Assembly (NCBI GenBank): GCA_964627855.1
Contig: CAZVLE010000104.1
Location: forward strand, 1 to 45,848
DNA from: CAZVLE01 sp964627855
GTDB taxonomy: Bacteria > Bacillota > Dethiobacteria > DTU022
Direction: 5' to 3'
DNA: 45,848 bases
Positions within the stretch are counted from its first letter, which is position 1. Every line of letters starts with the position of its first letter. Made by a program: the position numbers and the translations under genes. Shown piece after piece: positions 7,474 to 16,820 of this stretch. Below the pieces are notes generated by a model, which saw only the letters and a program-made list of their open reading frames with translations, had not been told where the DNA came from and searched no databases.

Positions 7474-8835
7474 GTGGCTTTAATCAGCGACAGGGTTCCC
7501 CCACAAAGTAAAGAAGCCGAGCAGTCTGTTTTAGGCTCAATGATTATTGACAAAGAGGCGATCTTTTCTGCTGCAGAACTTTTGACTGAACAGGATTTTT
7601 ACAGTTCAGCTCATAAAAAAATTTACAATGCTATTTTATCATTAAGTGACAAGGGTGAACCGGTCGATCTTATAACTCTATCAGAAGAGTTGAAGAGTAA
7701 TCAATGCCTTGAAGATGTGGGAGGCAGATCTTATCTGGTAACTCTGGCAAATGCGGTGCCTACTGCAGCCAACATCAACTATCATTCCAACATCGTCAGG
7801 GAAAAATCAATCTTAAGATCTCTCATTAAGGCCTCTACCGATATCGTTACAAGAAGCTTTGAGTCACCCTCCAATGTTGATGAGTTTCTTGACGAGGCAG
7901 AGCAGCTCATTTTTGATATCGGGAGCAGGGGAAAACATCAGGGTTTTGCTTCGTTCAAAGATGTTTTAGTGAAAGCAATTGAGCGTATTGAAAAGCTCTA
8001 CGATGATAAAAAGGGAATAACCGGTATTTCAACAGGATTTACAGATCTTGACCGGATGTGCTATGGCTTACAACAATCCGATCTAATCGTTATCGCGGCC
8101 CGGCCAAGTATGGGTAAGACCACCCTGGCCTTAAATATGGCTCAGCAGGTTGCTGTCAGAGAAAAAAGGCCCACCGCATTTTTTAGCATGGAGATGTCTA
8201 AAGAGCAGTTAGCTCAACGGTTGCTATGTGCTGAATCGCAGGTAGATGCTCAGAAAATGCGCAGCGGATATCTCTCCAAAGATGAGTGGCATAAACTTAC
8301 CAGGGCTGTGGGCCCTCTTAGTGAATCTCCTCTCTATATAGATGATTCTGCTTCATTGTCAGTTATGGAGGTGCGGGCCAAGGCACGCCGTCTAAAAGCA
8401 GAAAAGAATCTTGAAGCAGTATTTGTTGATTACCTGCAGTTGATGCGCGGTTTTGCGCGTTCTGAAAGCCGTCAGCAGGAATTGTCCGAAATTTCGCGGG
8501 CCTTAAAGGCTTTGGCAAAAGAGCTAAGTGTGCCTGTTATAGCGCTATCCCAGTTGAGCCGGGCTGTGGAGAGAAGGCCGGATCGGAGACCAATCCTCAG
8601 TGACCTGATGGAATCCGGAGGAATTGAAGCCAATGCCGACCTGGTTATGTTTATCTACCGGGAAGCATACTATAACAAAGAAACAGAAATGAGCAATGTT
8701 GCTGAAATTAACATTGCCAAACAGCGCAATGGTCCTACCGGCCTTGTAAAACTTTATTTTCTTGATCGTTATACCAAGTTTGCTAATATGGCAAGAGATA
8801 ACATTCGTGATGAAGTCAGTGGTGAAGATGGGTGA
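7474..8835 (+). CDS. dnaB: Replicative DNA helicase DnaB (DnaC of Bacillus subtilis)
   Basis: This is the hexameric 5'-3' helicase of the replication fork. The N-terminal primase-interacting domain starts at PPQSKEAEQSVLGSMI. The RecA-like domain has Walker A ARPSMGKTT (K215), the FFSMEMS motif, Walker B VFVDYLQLM and an arginine-finger region near KQRNGPTG. The length of 453 residues is normal. GTG 7474 is preceded by GGAAGGAG (7456-7463). It overlaps the next gene by four bases (GTGA), implying translational coupling. Confidence 0.97.
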   Translation: MALISDRVPPQSKEAEQSVLGSMIIDKEAIFSAAELLTEQDFYSSAHKKIYNAILSLSDKGEPVDLITLSEELKSNQCLEDVGGRSYLVTLANAVPTAANINYHSNIVREKSILRSLIKASTDIVTRSFESPSNVDEFLDEAEQLIFDIGSRGKHQGFASFKDVLVKAIERIEKLYDDKKGITGISTGFTDLDRMCYGLQQSDLIVIAARPSMGKTTLALNMAQQVAVREKRPTAFFSMEMSKEQLAQRLLCAESQVDAQKMRSGYLSKDEWHKLTRAVGPLSESPLYIDDSASLSVMEVRAKARRLKAEKNLEAVFVDYLQLMRGFARSESRQQELSEISRALKALAKELSVPVIALSQLSRAVERRPDRRPILSDLMESGGIEANADLVMFIYREAYYNKETEMSNVAEINIAKQRNGPTGLVKLYFLDRYTKFANMARDNIRDEVSGEDG

Positions 8836-10229
8836 ATCAAGTGAGATCAGCTCATAAATACGATGTAATAATTATTGGCGCCGGCCCGGCCGGTATATTT
8901 GCCGCCCTTGAGCTAACGACATACACTAAGGCAGACATTCTAATCATTGATAAAGGAGCGCCACTTAAGAAGCGCAACTGTGCGACTCAACGGGAATATG
9001 GCCGCTGTCTTCGCTGTGATCCCTGTGCTGTAACTTGTGGGTGGGGTGGTGCAGGTGCCTTTAGTGATGGCAAGCTTACCTTAACCTCAGATTTTGGCGG
9101 TTTTTTAAGTGAGTTTCTCAATCAAAACCAGGTTGAAGAGATCATTGAACATGTTGATAAAACCTACTTATCTTTCGGTGCAACGGAAAAAGTATATGGT
9201 ACGGACCAGGATGCCATCAGGGAAATGGAGCGGCAGGCTGCATCAGCAGGCCTAAATCTCATTCCGGCAATGATAAGGCACATGGGGACAGAAAACTGTT
9301 ACCGTGTACTGGAAAAAATGCACAGCCGGCTCTTAGGCCAAGTATCTATTTTAATGAATGCAACAGTTGATCAGCTCCTTTGTATGGATGAAAAGATAGA
9401 AGGCATCAGGCTGGTTTCTGGTGAGGTATATCATGCTGATTTTGTTATCTGTGGACCGGGCCGCATAGGCGCTGAGTGGATGCACCGGGAGTCAAACCGT
9501 TTAGGTCTCAAAGGTTTTAATAACCCGGTAGATATAGGGGTCAGGGTTGAGGTTCCGGCAGTGATCTTGGAGAAGCTGACCAAGAAGATTTATGAATCGA
9601 AACTTATTTACTTTACCAGCCAGTTTGATGATCGAATCCGTACCTTTTGTATGAATCCTTTCGGTGTAGTGGTGACGGAGAACAATGAAGGCCTGATTAC
9701 AGTAAACGGTCATAGCTTTGCAGAAACCAGGACCAATAACACCAACTTCGCTCTTTTGGTCAGCAAAACTTTTACAGAACCTTTTAATGAGCCAATCCGC
9801 TATGGTCGTTACATCGCAAGCCTTGCCAATATGCTCGGTGACGGCGTTATAGTCCAGCGTCTCGGGGATCTTCTGATGGGTCGACGCTCAACACCGGAAC
9901 GTATTAAGCGTGGTCTGGTCAGGCCGACCCTTACCGAAGCAACCCCAGGAGATTTAAGTCTGGTATTCCCGTATCGGTACCTCCTGGCAGTTATTGAAAT
10001 GCTTGAGGTTCTTGACAGGTTGGCGCCGGGTGTCAACTCGCGACATACATTGCTCTATGGTGTAGAAGTAAAATTTTATTCTTATCGCCTCTGCTTAAGC
10101 AATCAGATGGAAACTGAAATTAAGAATTTGTTTGCTGTTGGTGATGGTGCCGGTATTACCAGAGGCTTAATCCAGGCATCAGCAACGGGTGTTTTAGCCG
10201 CACGCGCAATAATTGATCGTTTGCAATAA
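8832..10229 (+). CDS. FAD-dependent dehydrogenase, COG2509-like, with ferredoxin-like cysteine spacing
   Basis: The 465-residue protein opens with a Rossmann FAD-binding motif (VIIIGAGPAG, about residues 12-21) and ends with the second FAD motif FAVGDGAGITRGLIQASATG. The GGAGAFSDGKL segment (about 72-82) is typical of the poorly characterised COG2509 dehydrogenase family. Directly before it are C50, C59, C62, C65 and C69; the last four have the CxxCxxCxxxC spacing of a [4Fe-4S] ferredoxin motif, though glycine follows in place of the usual proline. Substrate is unknown. The GTG start overlaps the dnaB stop. A terminator follows. Confidence 0.85.
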   Translation: MNQVRSAHKYDVIIIGAGPAGIFAALELTTYTKADILIIDKGAPLKKRNCATQREYGRCLRCDPCAVTCGWGGAGAFSDGKLTLTSDFGGFLSEFLNQNQVEEIIEHVDKTYLSFGATEKVYGTDQDAIREMERQAASAGLNLIPAMIRHMGTENCYRVLEKMHSRLLGQVSILMNATVDQLLCMDEKIEGIRLVSGEVYHADFVICGPGRIGAEWMHRESNRLGLKGFNNPVDIGVRVEVPAVILEKLTKKIYESKLIYFTSQFDDRIRTFCMNPFGVVVTENNEGLITVNGHSFAETRTNNTNFALLVSKTFTEPFNEPIRYGRYIASLANMLGDGVIVQRLGDLLMGRRSTPERIKRGLVRPTLTEATPGDLSLVFPYRYLLAVIEMLEVLDRLAPGVNSRHTLLYGVEVKFYSYRLCLSNQMETEIKNLFAVGDGAGITRGLIQASATGVLAARAIIDRLQ

Positions 10230-10257
10230 GTCTCACAAGCTGTTATAATTATTAACC

Positions 10258-10292
10258 GGAACGGATAGCCTAAATAGCGATGCCGTTTTTTT
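10258..10292 (+). terminator. Rho-independent terminator of the rplI-dnaB-FAD unit
   Basis: AACGG (10260-10264) pairs with CCGTT near 10282-10287, with partial inner pairing (ATAGC/GCGAT) and a run of seven or more T. The rest of 10230-10430 has no recognisable gene. Confidence 0.7.
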
Positions 10293-10430
10293 GTTCAAAA
10301 CACAATACTCTAATGCTCTGTATTTCTTTTGATTTTTTGCCAGTGTTAAGAGAACTGGAATAGTTCTCAGCTGTACCATGAACTGTCTTTAGCAATAAGC
10401 TACCGATGTTTTTCAGAAAGGGTTGTTGCA

Positions 10431-11906
10431 ATGAAGCTAAGCGCTTCTGATATAGTTCCGGCCGGAAAAAGTCCGAAGAGAAAAAAGCTCTTACCGTTGA
10501 ATCGATACCCCCGGAAGGTTTTATCCTGGCTTCAGGGCAAACGATTGCAGTGGCCATTTTATCTGGTTGCAACTTCAGCAATCGTCATGTTATTCCTTAG
10601 CCTCTTTATTTATATAAACAATTATGTTTATGTGGTTAGCTATAATGATCAGGAAATAGGTATTGTTAAGAGTTCCAGAGAGATTGAATTATTTATTGCT
10701 GATCTCACAGAGCGTTGTAGCAGCCTCTATGGGATGGATATGCAGCTTGCCGATACTATAGTATTAAAAAAAGAGCTTAGACCAAACAGCATAGATGAAA
10801 GTGATCATGTTCAGGATCTTATCAGGCAGAACTTATCTTTTCTTACTGAAGCATACATGGTTACTGTTGATGGTTCTCCTGTCGCTCCCATCCCTTCTGA
10901 AGCAGAATTTAGTCGCATTTCTCAGATCGTCAAGGATAGCTTTGTACACGAGGATAAGGATGTAAAAGTTTTAGATGCCTTGATTATTGAAGAAATTGAC
11001 TTGCAGCCCTGCTCTGTAGAGCCTGATCTGGTTCTTTCCGTTGAAGAAGTTGCTGAATTGTTAATTGAAGGTGAAAATCCACAAAATTTGAGTGCCAGCC
11101 TTACTTTTGATGCTCTTGAACGTGGTAGCCTCCTCAGCCGACAGCTATATAGTTATGATTATAACCCTGCCTCGTTCTCAGGACAGAACAATTCAGGAAC
11201 GAATACTCAGAAAGACCATGAACAACCCAAAGTGTATCATAACGGTGTTAATGTCCAGACAATTGAAGAGGTAAGGGTGATGGAATTAATCCCTTTTGAT
11301 ACTGAATATACTTATGATGAAGAGCTGTGGATAGTGGAGAAGGATATTACTGTTCCCGGGGAAGAAGGGGAAAAAGAAGTAATCTATCATGTTATCAGAG
11401 AAAATGGTGTGGAGACAGAAAGAACTAAGGTTAGTGAAACAATAATCAAGGGTCCCATAACACAGATAGAAGTTTATGGTTTGGCTCAGGTTCCTTCTGT
11501 GGGGACCGGCCAATTTTTATGGCCTGTTGAAGGTGAATATGGGGTTACTCCCGGTAGAGGATTTAGTTCTTTTCATTCAGGGATCGATATCCATGCCCCC
11601 AAGGGAACTGATATCCTGGCAGCTGATAGCGGAGTGGTCTGGTTCTCCGGTCAGGGTGGCTCACAGGGCTTATATCTAATTGTTTACCACGGTTCTTATT
11701 GGACACTTTATTTGCACAACAGTGTTAACATCGCTTCAAAAGGAGATAAGGTCTCTCAGGGCCAGGTTATTGCCAAGGTCGGAGAAACTGGTCGTGCTTA
11801 TGGCCCCCACCTTCATTTTGAAGTTCGCAGAGATGATGGAACCGGAGAATGGCATGCCTATTACCAGCACGAACCAATAGATCCACTGTTATTTTTTAAG
11901 CCTTAA
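10431..11906 (+). CDS. Membrane-anchored G5 and M23 domain peptidase
   Basis: The 491-residue protein has a basic N-terminus, one membrane segment (about residues 42-64), an extracytoplasmic region, a G5 domain (about 275-350, with the EVRVMELIPFDTEY and ERTKVSETIIKGP strands) and a C-terminal M23 domain (about 360-491). Zinc and catalytic residues are present: H382 and D386 in FHSGIDI, and HLHFE (H460, H462). YLHNS is present where many members have YAHN. G5 domains are thought to bind wall sugars, so the protein likely acts in peptidoglycan remodelling. The ATG is preceded by AAAGGG. It lies directly upstream of walR, the regulator of wall hydrolases, but a terminator separates them. Confidence 0.92.
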   Translation: MKLSASDIVPAGKSPKRKKLLPLNRYPRKVLSWLQGKRLQWPFYLVATSAIVMLFLSLFIYINNYVYVVSYNDQEIGIVKSSREIELFIADLTERCSSLYGMDMQLADTIVLKKELRPNSIDESDHVQDLIRQNLSFLTEAYMVTVDGSPVAPIPSEAEFSRISQIVKDSFVHEDKDVKVLDALIIEEIDLQPCSVEPDLVLSVEEVAELLIEGENPQNLSASLTFDALERGSLLSRQLYSYDYNPASFSGQNNSGTNTQKDHEQPKVYHNGVNVQTIEEVRVMELIPFDTEYTYDEELWIVEKDITVPGEEGEKEVIYHVIRENGVETERTKVSETIIKGPITQIEVYGLAQVPSVGTGQFLWPVEGEYGVTPGRGFSSFHSGIDIHAPKGTDILAADSGVVWFSGQGGSQGLYLIVYHGSYWTLYLHNSVNIASKGDKVSQGQVIAKVGETGRAYGPHLHFEVRRDDGTGEWHAYYQHEPIDPLLFFKP

Positions 11907-11928
11907 TCAGCTAAATGGTTCATGATTG

Positions 11929-11954
11929 CCCTCTTTCGATGAGAGAGGGTTTTT
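11929..11954 (+). terminator. Rho-independent terminator after the G5/M23 peptidase
   Basis: CCCTCT (11929-11934) pairs with AGAGGG (11944-11949), followed by TTTTT. It isolates the peptidase gene from walR. Confidence 0.8.
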
Positions 11955-12045
11955 AGTATATGCAATCTGCAGGTTTTTTCCCGGCAGGGGAGAATCATTA
12001 ACATAAATCAGATGCTAACATAGATGTCTCGACGGGGTGGGTTGA

Positions 12046-12741
12046 ATGGCAGGTAAAATACTGATTGTCGATGATGAAAAGCCAATTGTCGAGATCTTAA
12101 AGTACAACCTTGAAAAAGAAGGGTACCTGGTTGTAACTGCCTATGATGGTGAAGAAGCTATAGAGCAGGTAAAGGTAGAAAAACCTGACCTGATTGTTCT
12201 AGATATAATGCTACCTAAAAAAGATGGTTTTACTGTCTGCCGGGAGATCTTGAGTAGCCATGATATTCCAATTATTATGTTGACAGCAAAGGAAATGGAG
12301 ATAGATAAGGTGCACGGGCTCGAACTGGGTGCCGATGATTATGTAACTAAACCTTTCAGCGCCAGGGAAATAACAGCCCGTGTCAAAGCGATTCTGCGCC
12401 GCAGCAAAACTGCAGAAAGTATCCCCGGCCGGCTAAAGGACAAGCTGGTGGTAGGTACGATAACAGTAGATCAGGATGAAGTTCAGGTTTATAATCAGAA
12501 TCAACCGGTTGAGCTGACATTGCGTGAGTTTAACCTGCTTGTTTTTCTCATGATGAAACCCGGTTATGTTTTTAGTCGTGAACAGCTTTTAAACCAGGTT
12601 TGGGGTTACGATTACATTGGAGATGAACGGACTGTTGATGTTACCATTCGTCGTTTAAGAGAGAAGCTGGAAACTAACCCGGCTAAACCCGACTATATCC
12701 ACACAAAAAGAGGTGTCGGCTATTATTTTAGGCGGAGGTAA
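12046..12741 (+). CDS. walR: Response regulator WalR (YycF)
   Basis: This OmpR-type regulator controls cell-wall metabolism. The receiver domain has the acidic pair D9-D10, phospho-acceptor D53 (LIVLDIMLP) and the LTAKE and VTKPF switch residues. The C-terminal winged helix (about 130-231) ends with the typical RTVDVTIRRLREKLE and TKRGVGYYF motifs. The 231-residue length is normal. It precedes walK, yycH and yycI in overlapping reading frames, the conserved wal operon. Confidence 0.96.
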   Translation: MAGKILIVDDEKPIVEILKYNLEKEGYLVVTAYDGEEAIEQVKVEKPDLIVLDIMLPKKDGFTVCREILSSHDIPIIMLTAKEMEIDKVHGLELGADDYVTKPFSAREITARVKAILRRSKTAESIPGRLKDKLVVGTITVDQDEVQVYNQNQPVELTLREFNLLVFLMMKPGYVFSREQLLNQVWGYDYIGDERTVDVTIRRLREKLETNPAKPDYIHTKRGVGYYFRRR

Positions 12742-14539
12742 AACTTTCAACAGCCTCCAGTGGAAAATTATTTTTATATACATAATGCTCATACTTTTTT
12801 CTCTGCAGTTGATCAGTGTTTATGTTGTACAATCACTGGAACAATATTATTTAAGAAACTACAAGGAGAGCCTTGAGAACCAGGCCAGGCTGCTCTCTAT
12901 CTTTATGACGCCTGACTTTGGAGAAGGTCAATTATGGACGGAAGACACAGTGCTCCTGGCTCGTCAATTCAGAGAGCTACAGGAAGTGGAAATTATTATC
13001 CTTGACAGTTATGCCCAGGTTATCGGCACGTCGGGCAGTCAGGCTTTGATCGGTAATCGCTTTATACGTGATGAAATAACAAGGGCTCTTACCGGAAGCT
13101 CAAGCGACACGATCCGGTTTGATCCTGAAAACCAGGAAAGGCGTTACTACCTTGCTTACCCTTTAATCAATGATCAAAATATTATTGGTGTAATATATTT
13201 AAGCGGTTCTTTGCGTGCCGTTGATGATACTTTAAACGAAGTGAAAACAATTTTGCTATCTGGCGCTTTTCTTGCCCTGGCGATTAGCTTCCTGTTAGGA
13301 ATCATTTTAACTAGAACTATTACATCACCAATCAAAGAAGTAACCCGGCAAGCAAACTGTATGGCTCAGGGTGATTTTTCCAGGAAAATTAGTGTTCAAA
13401 CTTCTGATGAGATCGGCCGGCTTGGGGAAACCTTCAATTATCTCGCCGAACAACTCAGCCATACTATTAATGAAATGTCTTCGGAAAAGAGCAAAGTAGA
13501 AGCGATCATCAATAATATGACCGATGGTATTGTTGCTCTTGATGGAAAAGGATACCTGATCCAGCTTAACCCTTCAGCACGTCGCTTAATTAAAACATTG
13601 GGTCTTAAGGTCCCTGCTTTGCAGCGCTCAGGTTTCAATCTCTTAAGAAACCTGATCGGACCTGATGCCATGAAGCAGTTTGTCCGCTGTCAGCAGGTTT
13701 TGACAGCTGAGATTTCCGGCAGCAAGCCAAGCTGTACAATGCAGGTTAAAATTGCACCCTTTAAGGTTGAAAAGGGTAAACTGGATGGTACTTTGATCGT
13801 TTTGCATGATATAACCCAGGAGCGCGAGTTGACCCGTCGCCAGGAAGAGTTCGTGGCCGATGTTTCTCATGAACTGCGGACACCACTTGCAACTGTAAAA
13901 AGCTATGTAGAAACTCTGCTTGACGGAGCAGCAGAAGATGCGGCGGTTAGAAATCGCTTCCTTCACATTCTGGCGAAAGAAACAGATCGCATGGTCAGTA
14001 TGGTCAAAGACCTGCTAGTCCTGTCACAGATGGACTCCAGCAAAACTTACTGGCAGCAGACTGAGGTAAACCTTTTTGATCTTGCCAGTGAAGCGGTTGA
14101 CCAGCTTAGGCAGAAGCTTTGCACAGAATTACCTGAAATAAAGGTGTCAGATTGCTTACAGTTTTGTGCTGTATCTGTAGATCGTGATAAGACGATGCGT
14201 GTATTTGCAAATCTTTTGAATAATGCAGTTAAGTACACTCAACCAGATGGCAAAATTTCCATATCGGCATCTCAAGAAGATAACTTTGTTAAAATCACTA
14301 TTGAAGATACAGGGGGCGGCATTCCAGAAAGTGAACTGCCAAAAGTCTTTGAACGTTTTTATCGGGTTGAAAAAACACGGAGCCGTGATTATGGGGGAAC
14401 CGGTCTTGGCCTGTCAATCGCCCGTAAAGTAGTCGAAGCACATGGCGGCCTAATCTGGATTGAAAGTGTATCTGGCGAAGGAACCAGAGTTTACTTCACA
14501 TTGCCCAGATATGTGAGAGAGGAGGCTACGCCGGTATGA
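12713..14539 (+). CDS. walK: Sensor histidine kinase WalK (YycG)
   Basis: The 608-residue kinase has two membrane segments (about residues 19-41 and 180-202) bracketing an extracellular sensor domain, then HAMP (about 203-255), PAS (about 262-370), HisKA with H386 in FVADVSHELRTPL, and HATPase_c with DTGGGIPESELPKVFERFYR and GTGLGLSI. It phosphorylates WalR. The start is uncertain: GTG 12713 lies inside walR, while the good ribosome site GGCGGAGG (12731-12738) has no ATG, GTG or TTG in frame at the right distance. The next in-frame ATG (12785) would cut the first membrane helix. The identity of the gene is not in doubt. Confidence 0.95.
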   Translation: MSAIILGGGKTFNSLQWKIIFIYIMLILFSLQLISVYVVQSLEQYYLRNYKESLENQARLLSIFMTPDFGEGQLWTEDTVLLARQFRELQEVEIIILDSYAQVIGTSGSQALIGNRFIRDEITRALTGSSSDTIRFDPENQERRYYLAYPLINDQNIIGVIYLSGSLRAVDDTLNEVKTILLSGAFLALAISFLLGIILTRTITSPIKEVTRQANCMAQGDFSRKISVQTSDEIGRLGETFNYLAEQLSHTINEMSSEKSKVEAIINNMTDGIVALDGKGYLIQLNPSARRLIKTLGLKVPALQRSGFNLLRNLIGPDAMKQFVRCQQVLTAEISGSKPSCTMQVKIAPFKVEKGKLDGTLIVLHDITQERELTRRQEEFVADVSHELRTPLATVKSYVETLLDGAAEDAAVRNRFLHILAKETDRMVSMVKDLLVLSQMDSSKTYWQQTEVNLFDLASEAVDQLRQKLCTELPEIKVSDCLQFCAVSVDRDKTMRVFANLLNNAVKYTQPDGKISISASQEDNFVKITIEDTGGGIPESELPKVFERFYRVEKTRSRDYGGTGLGLSIARKVVEAHGGLIWIESVSGEGTRVYFTLPRYVREEATPV

Positions 14540-15885
14540 TTGAAAATATAAAAAGCGTCCTGCTTGTTTTACTGGTGGCTTTGAGCCTCTACCTTACTTA
14601 TCAGTTGTGGTATGGCCAAAAACCAGCAGATCTGGTTATTGATAATGATTTTGAAAGAATCGTGGTTGAAAAACCCAGGCCTTTGACCGACGTTATCATA
14701 CCACGACAGATTATGCTGAAGGCCGAAGGTGGCTATTATATGCTAAGGGATGGCGAGGAGAGTTTTAGCCTGATCTGGGAAGCTATATCGCAGGTTTTAC
14801 AAGAAACCTATAAAGAATCAATTATTGCTCAGGACTTTTCAGAAATGGAATGGCAAAATAAGCTTACCGTATACCTGGATCCGCATTTGCCGGTTGGTGA
14901 TGACTTGCCCTGGCTTTCAGGGGAAGAATATGCGCTGCTTAACAGGGTGGAATTGAATTATCATAATGGAGAGAACTGGTTAATTATCAATAAAGCAGAA
15001 ACAAATAAAAGACTTAACCTGACTTTAAACGATGAGCAGCAGGAGCAGATCAGTGAACTGTTAGCGCAGATTAATGCTGATGATAAAGCACTCTACTTTA
15101 AGTTAACGGCAGACTATATTTTTGACCTCAGCGGCAGAGAGTTTGCTGTGCAAAACCCGATCTATGCTCCTGCTGAAGAGGTGTCAATGGAGTTGGCACA
15201 GTTCAGGCCTGAAATTATAAATCGCGATTTGTTGCTAAAAACATTTTTTGTTGATTATAGTATGGCTCGTATCATTGAAGAAAAAGACGGCAGCCTGATA
15301 TACACAGATGGCGAGCGGGGCCTTCGTTTAGGCAGCGTAGGTCTTGAGTTTACAAATCCCCGCATTGAAGAAAGGCATACTTCATCTTCAGCCTTCACCT
15401 ATGTTGAAGCCTTGACCACCAGCAGTGCTACACTAAGTTATCATGGTGGTTGGCCGGAAGGGTTGCGGCTGGAAAGCATCGGTCTTACTGGGTGGGGGCC
15501 AAGTGCATCATACCTGGCAGAGTGGAGAACTTATTTCCGGGGTTATCCCCTATTTCTTTCCAAGCCAACCAGAGCTTTCTTTAATGATCGTGGACTTTAT
15601 CATTATACGCGGTCACAGTTTATTGCAGACGATCTATCAGAGGTAGAGATAATTACTGTGGCACCCTGGCTCGAAGCTTTAGTTCAGGCCGCCCAATTGT
15701 TTGAAGAAAAGCAGCCTAATTTAAAATCTTTAGCCAGGCTGGAAGTACTGGAGCTGGGCTACGTTCTGACCGGTGATCCTCCTTTCTATCAAGGAGTGCC
15801 TGTCTGGTTAGTGCAAATCAATGATCTGCAGTTTCACTTAAAAGCTGATACTCTTGACTTTATTGCTGAGGTGGATCTACTATGA
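14536..15885 (+). CDS. yycH: WalK-associated membrane protein YycH
   Basis: The 449-residue protein has a single N-terminal membrane helix (about residues 6-24) and a large extracytoplasmic part without enzymatic motifs, as expected of YycH. In Bacillus, YycH and YycI contact WalK in the membrane and restrain its activity. Similarity is recognised mainly from position, topology and segments such as LYLTYQLWYG. It starts with an ATGA overlap with walK and ends with an ATGA overlap with yycI, so the four genes are translationally coupled. Confidence 0.85.
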   Translation: MIENIKSVLLVLLVALSLYLTYQLWYGQKPADLVIDNDFERIVVEKPRPLTDVIIPRQIMLKAEGGYYMLRDGEESFSLIWEAISQVLQETYKESIIAQDFSEMEWQNKLTVYLDPHLPVGDDLPWLSGEEYALLNRVELNYHNGENWLIINKAETNKRLNLTLNDEQQEQISELLAQINADDKALYFKLTADYIFDLSGREFAVQNPIYAPAEEVSMELAQFRPEIINRDLLLKTFFVDYSMARIIEEKDGSLIYTDGERGLRLGSVGLEFTNPRIEERHTSSSAFTYVEALTTSSATLSYHGGWPEGLRLESIGLTGWGPSASYLAEWRTYFRGYPLFLSKPTRAFFNDRGLYHYTRSQFIADDLSEVEIITVAPWLEALVQAAQLFEEKQPNLKSLARLEVLELGYVLTGDPPFYQGVPVWLVQINDLQFHLKADTLDFIAEVDLL

Positions 15886-16769
15886 ATTTAGGTCGGGCAA
15901 AATCCATTCTAATCATTGCTTTTGTCGGGCTGAATATTTTCCTCGGCTATTATCTATTCTGGCCTGATTTTGGGCGACTCACTCAAGTTGCAATAACAGC
16001 AGAAGAGGCGCAGGTTGTCGAATCACTGCTTGATGAGAACAATTATATTTTGGAGGTTCCCTTAGAACGTGCTGTCCAAACCAGTAATTTCTTAAGTGTT
16101 GCACCGGGGCTTGAATTTCAGCAAAGCATCAGGCAACGCCTGATCGACCGGGATGCCTCAGTTTTTGAAGTTGATGGATCAATTTATTATGCAAGCGAAA
16201 ATGAAACAGCAGTATTTAAACCCACCGGTCTAACCCGGATAAGTTATGATCCGGGTGTATTTCTTGGCGAAGACTTATCACAACTCGAACAAAGGGAACT
16301 GAAAAATAGCCTTATGCAATTTTTAGAAGAGCGAGCCTTAGTTCCCGAGGGCATCCAGTTTGATTACCTGGATCGAAGTGAACCCGGACAGTTAACATTT
16401 TATTATTATCAGGTTATAGATGAAATGCCGGTTTTCTCAGGTCAGTTTAAAATAGTTTTGCGCTCTGACTACGTTGTTGAAGTTGAGATATATTGGCTTG
16501 ATCCTTTAGATAGAGTGCCTTCCAGGAAAATGGAAGTAATTTCTATTGCCGAGGCCCTTGCAAATCTGGTCAGGATATTGGGCCCTTGTGACGAATCCTG
16601 TCGAATAGCGCGTATTGATCTGGGTTATTATAGCGGTGAATATGATGCTGAAAAATGGGAGATTCCTCCGGTATGGAGAATCTTTTTCGATAACCAGCAA
16701 TTTTATTATATTAATGCTTTTACAGGAAACCTGGAGCAGGATAGTATTATAACAGAGCAATTGCCATAG
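15882..16769 (+). CDS. yycI: WalK-associated membrane protein YycI
   Basis: This 295-residue protein has one N-terminal membrane helix (about residues 7-26, ILIIAFVGLNIFLGYYLF) and an extracytoplasmic YycI-like region with several aromatic-rich strands. It partners YycH in controlling WalK. The ATG overlaps the yycH stop. A usual neighbour, yycJ (a metallo-beta-lactamase-fold nuclease), is missing after it; a murA gene is there instead. Confidence 0.85.
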   Translation: MNLGRAKSILIIAFVGLNIFLGYYLFWPDFGRLTQVAITAEEAQVVESLLDENNYILEVPLERAVQTSNFLSVAPGLEFQQSIRQRLIDRDASVFEVDGSIYYASENETAVFKPTGLTRISYDPGVFLGEDLSQLEQRELKNSLMQFLEERALVPEGIQFDYLDRSEPGQLTFYYYQVIDEMPVFSGQFKIVLRSDYVVEVEIYWLDPLDRVPSRKMEVISIAEALANLVRILGPCDESCRIARIDLGYYSGEYDAEKWEIPPVWRIFFDNQQFYYINAFTGNLEQDSIITEQLP

Positions 16770-16820
16770 TTTAAATTTATATTTATGTGTCATCAATGAC
16801 TGACCAAGCAGGGGGAAATC

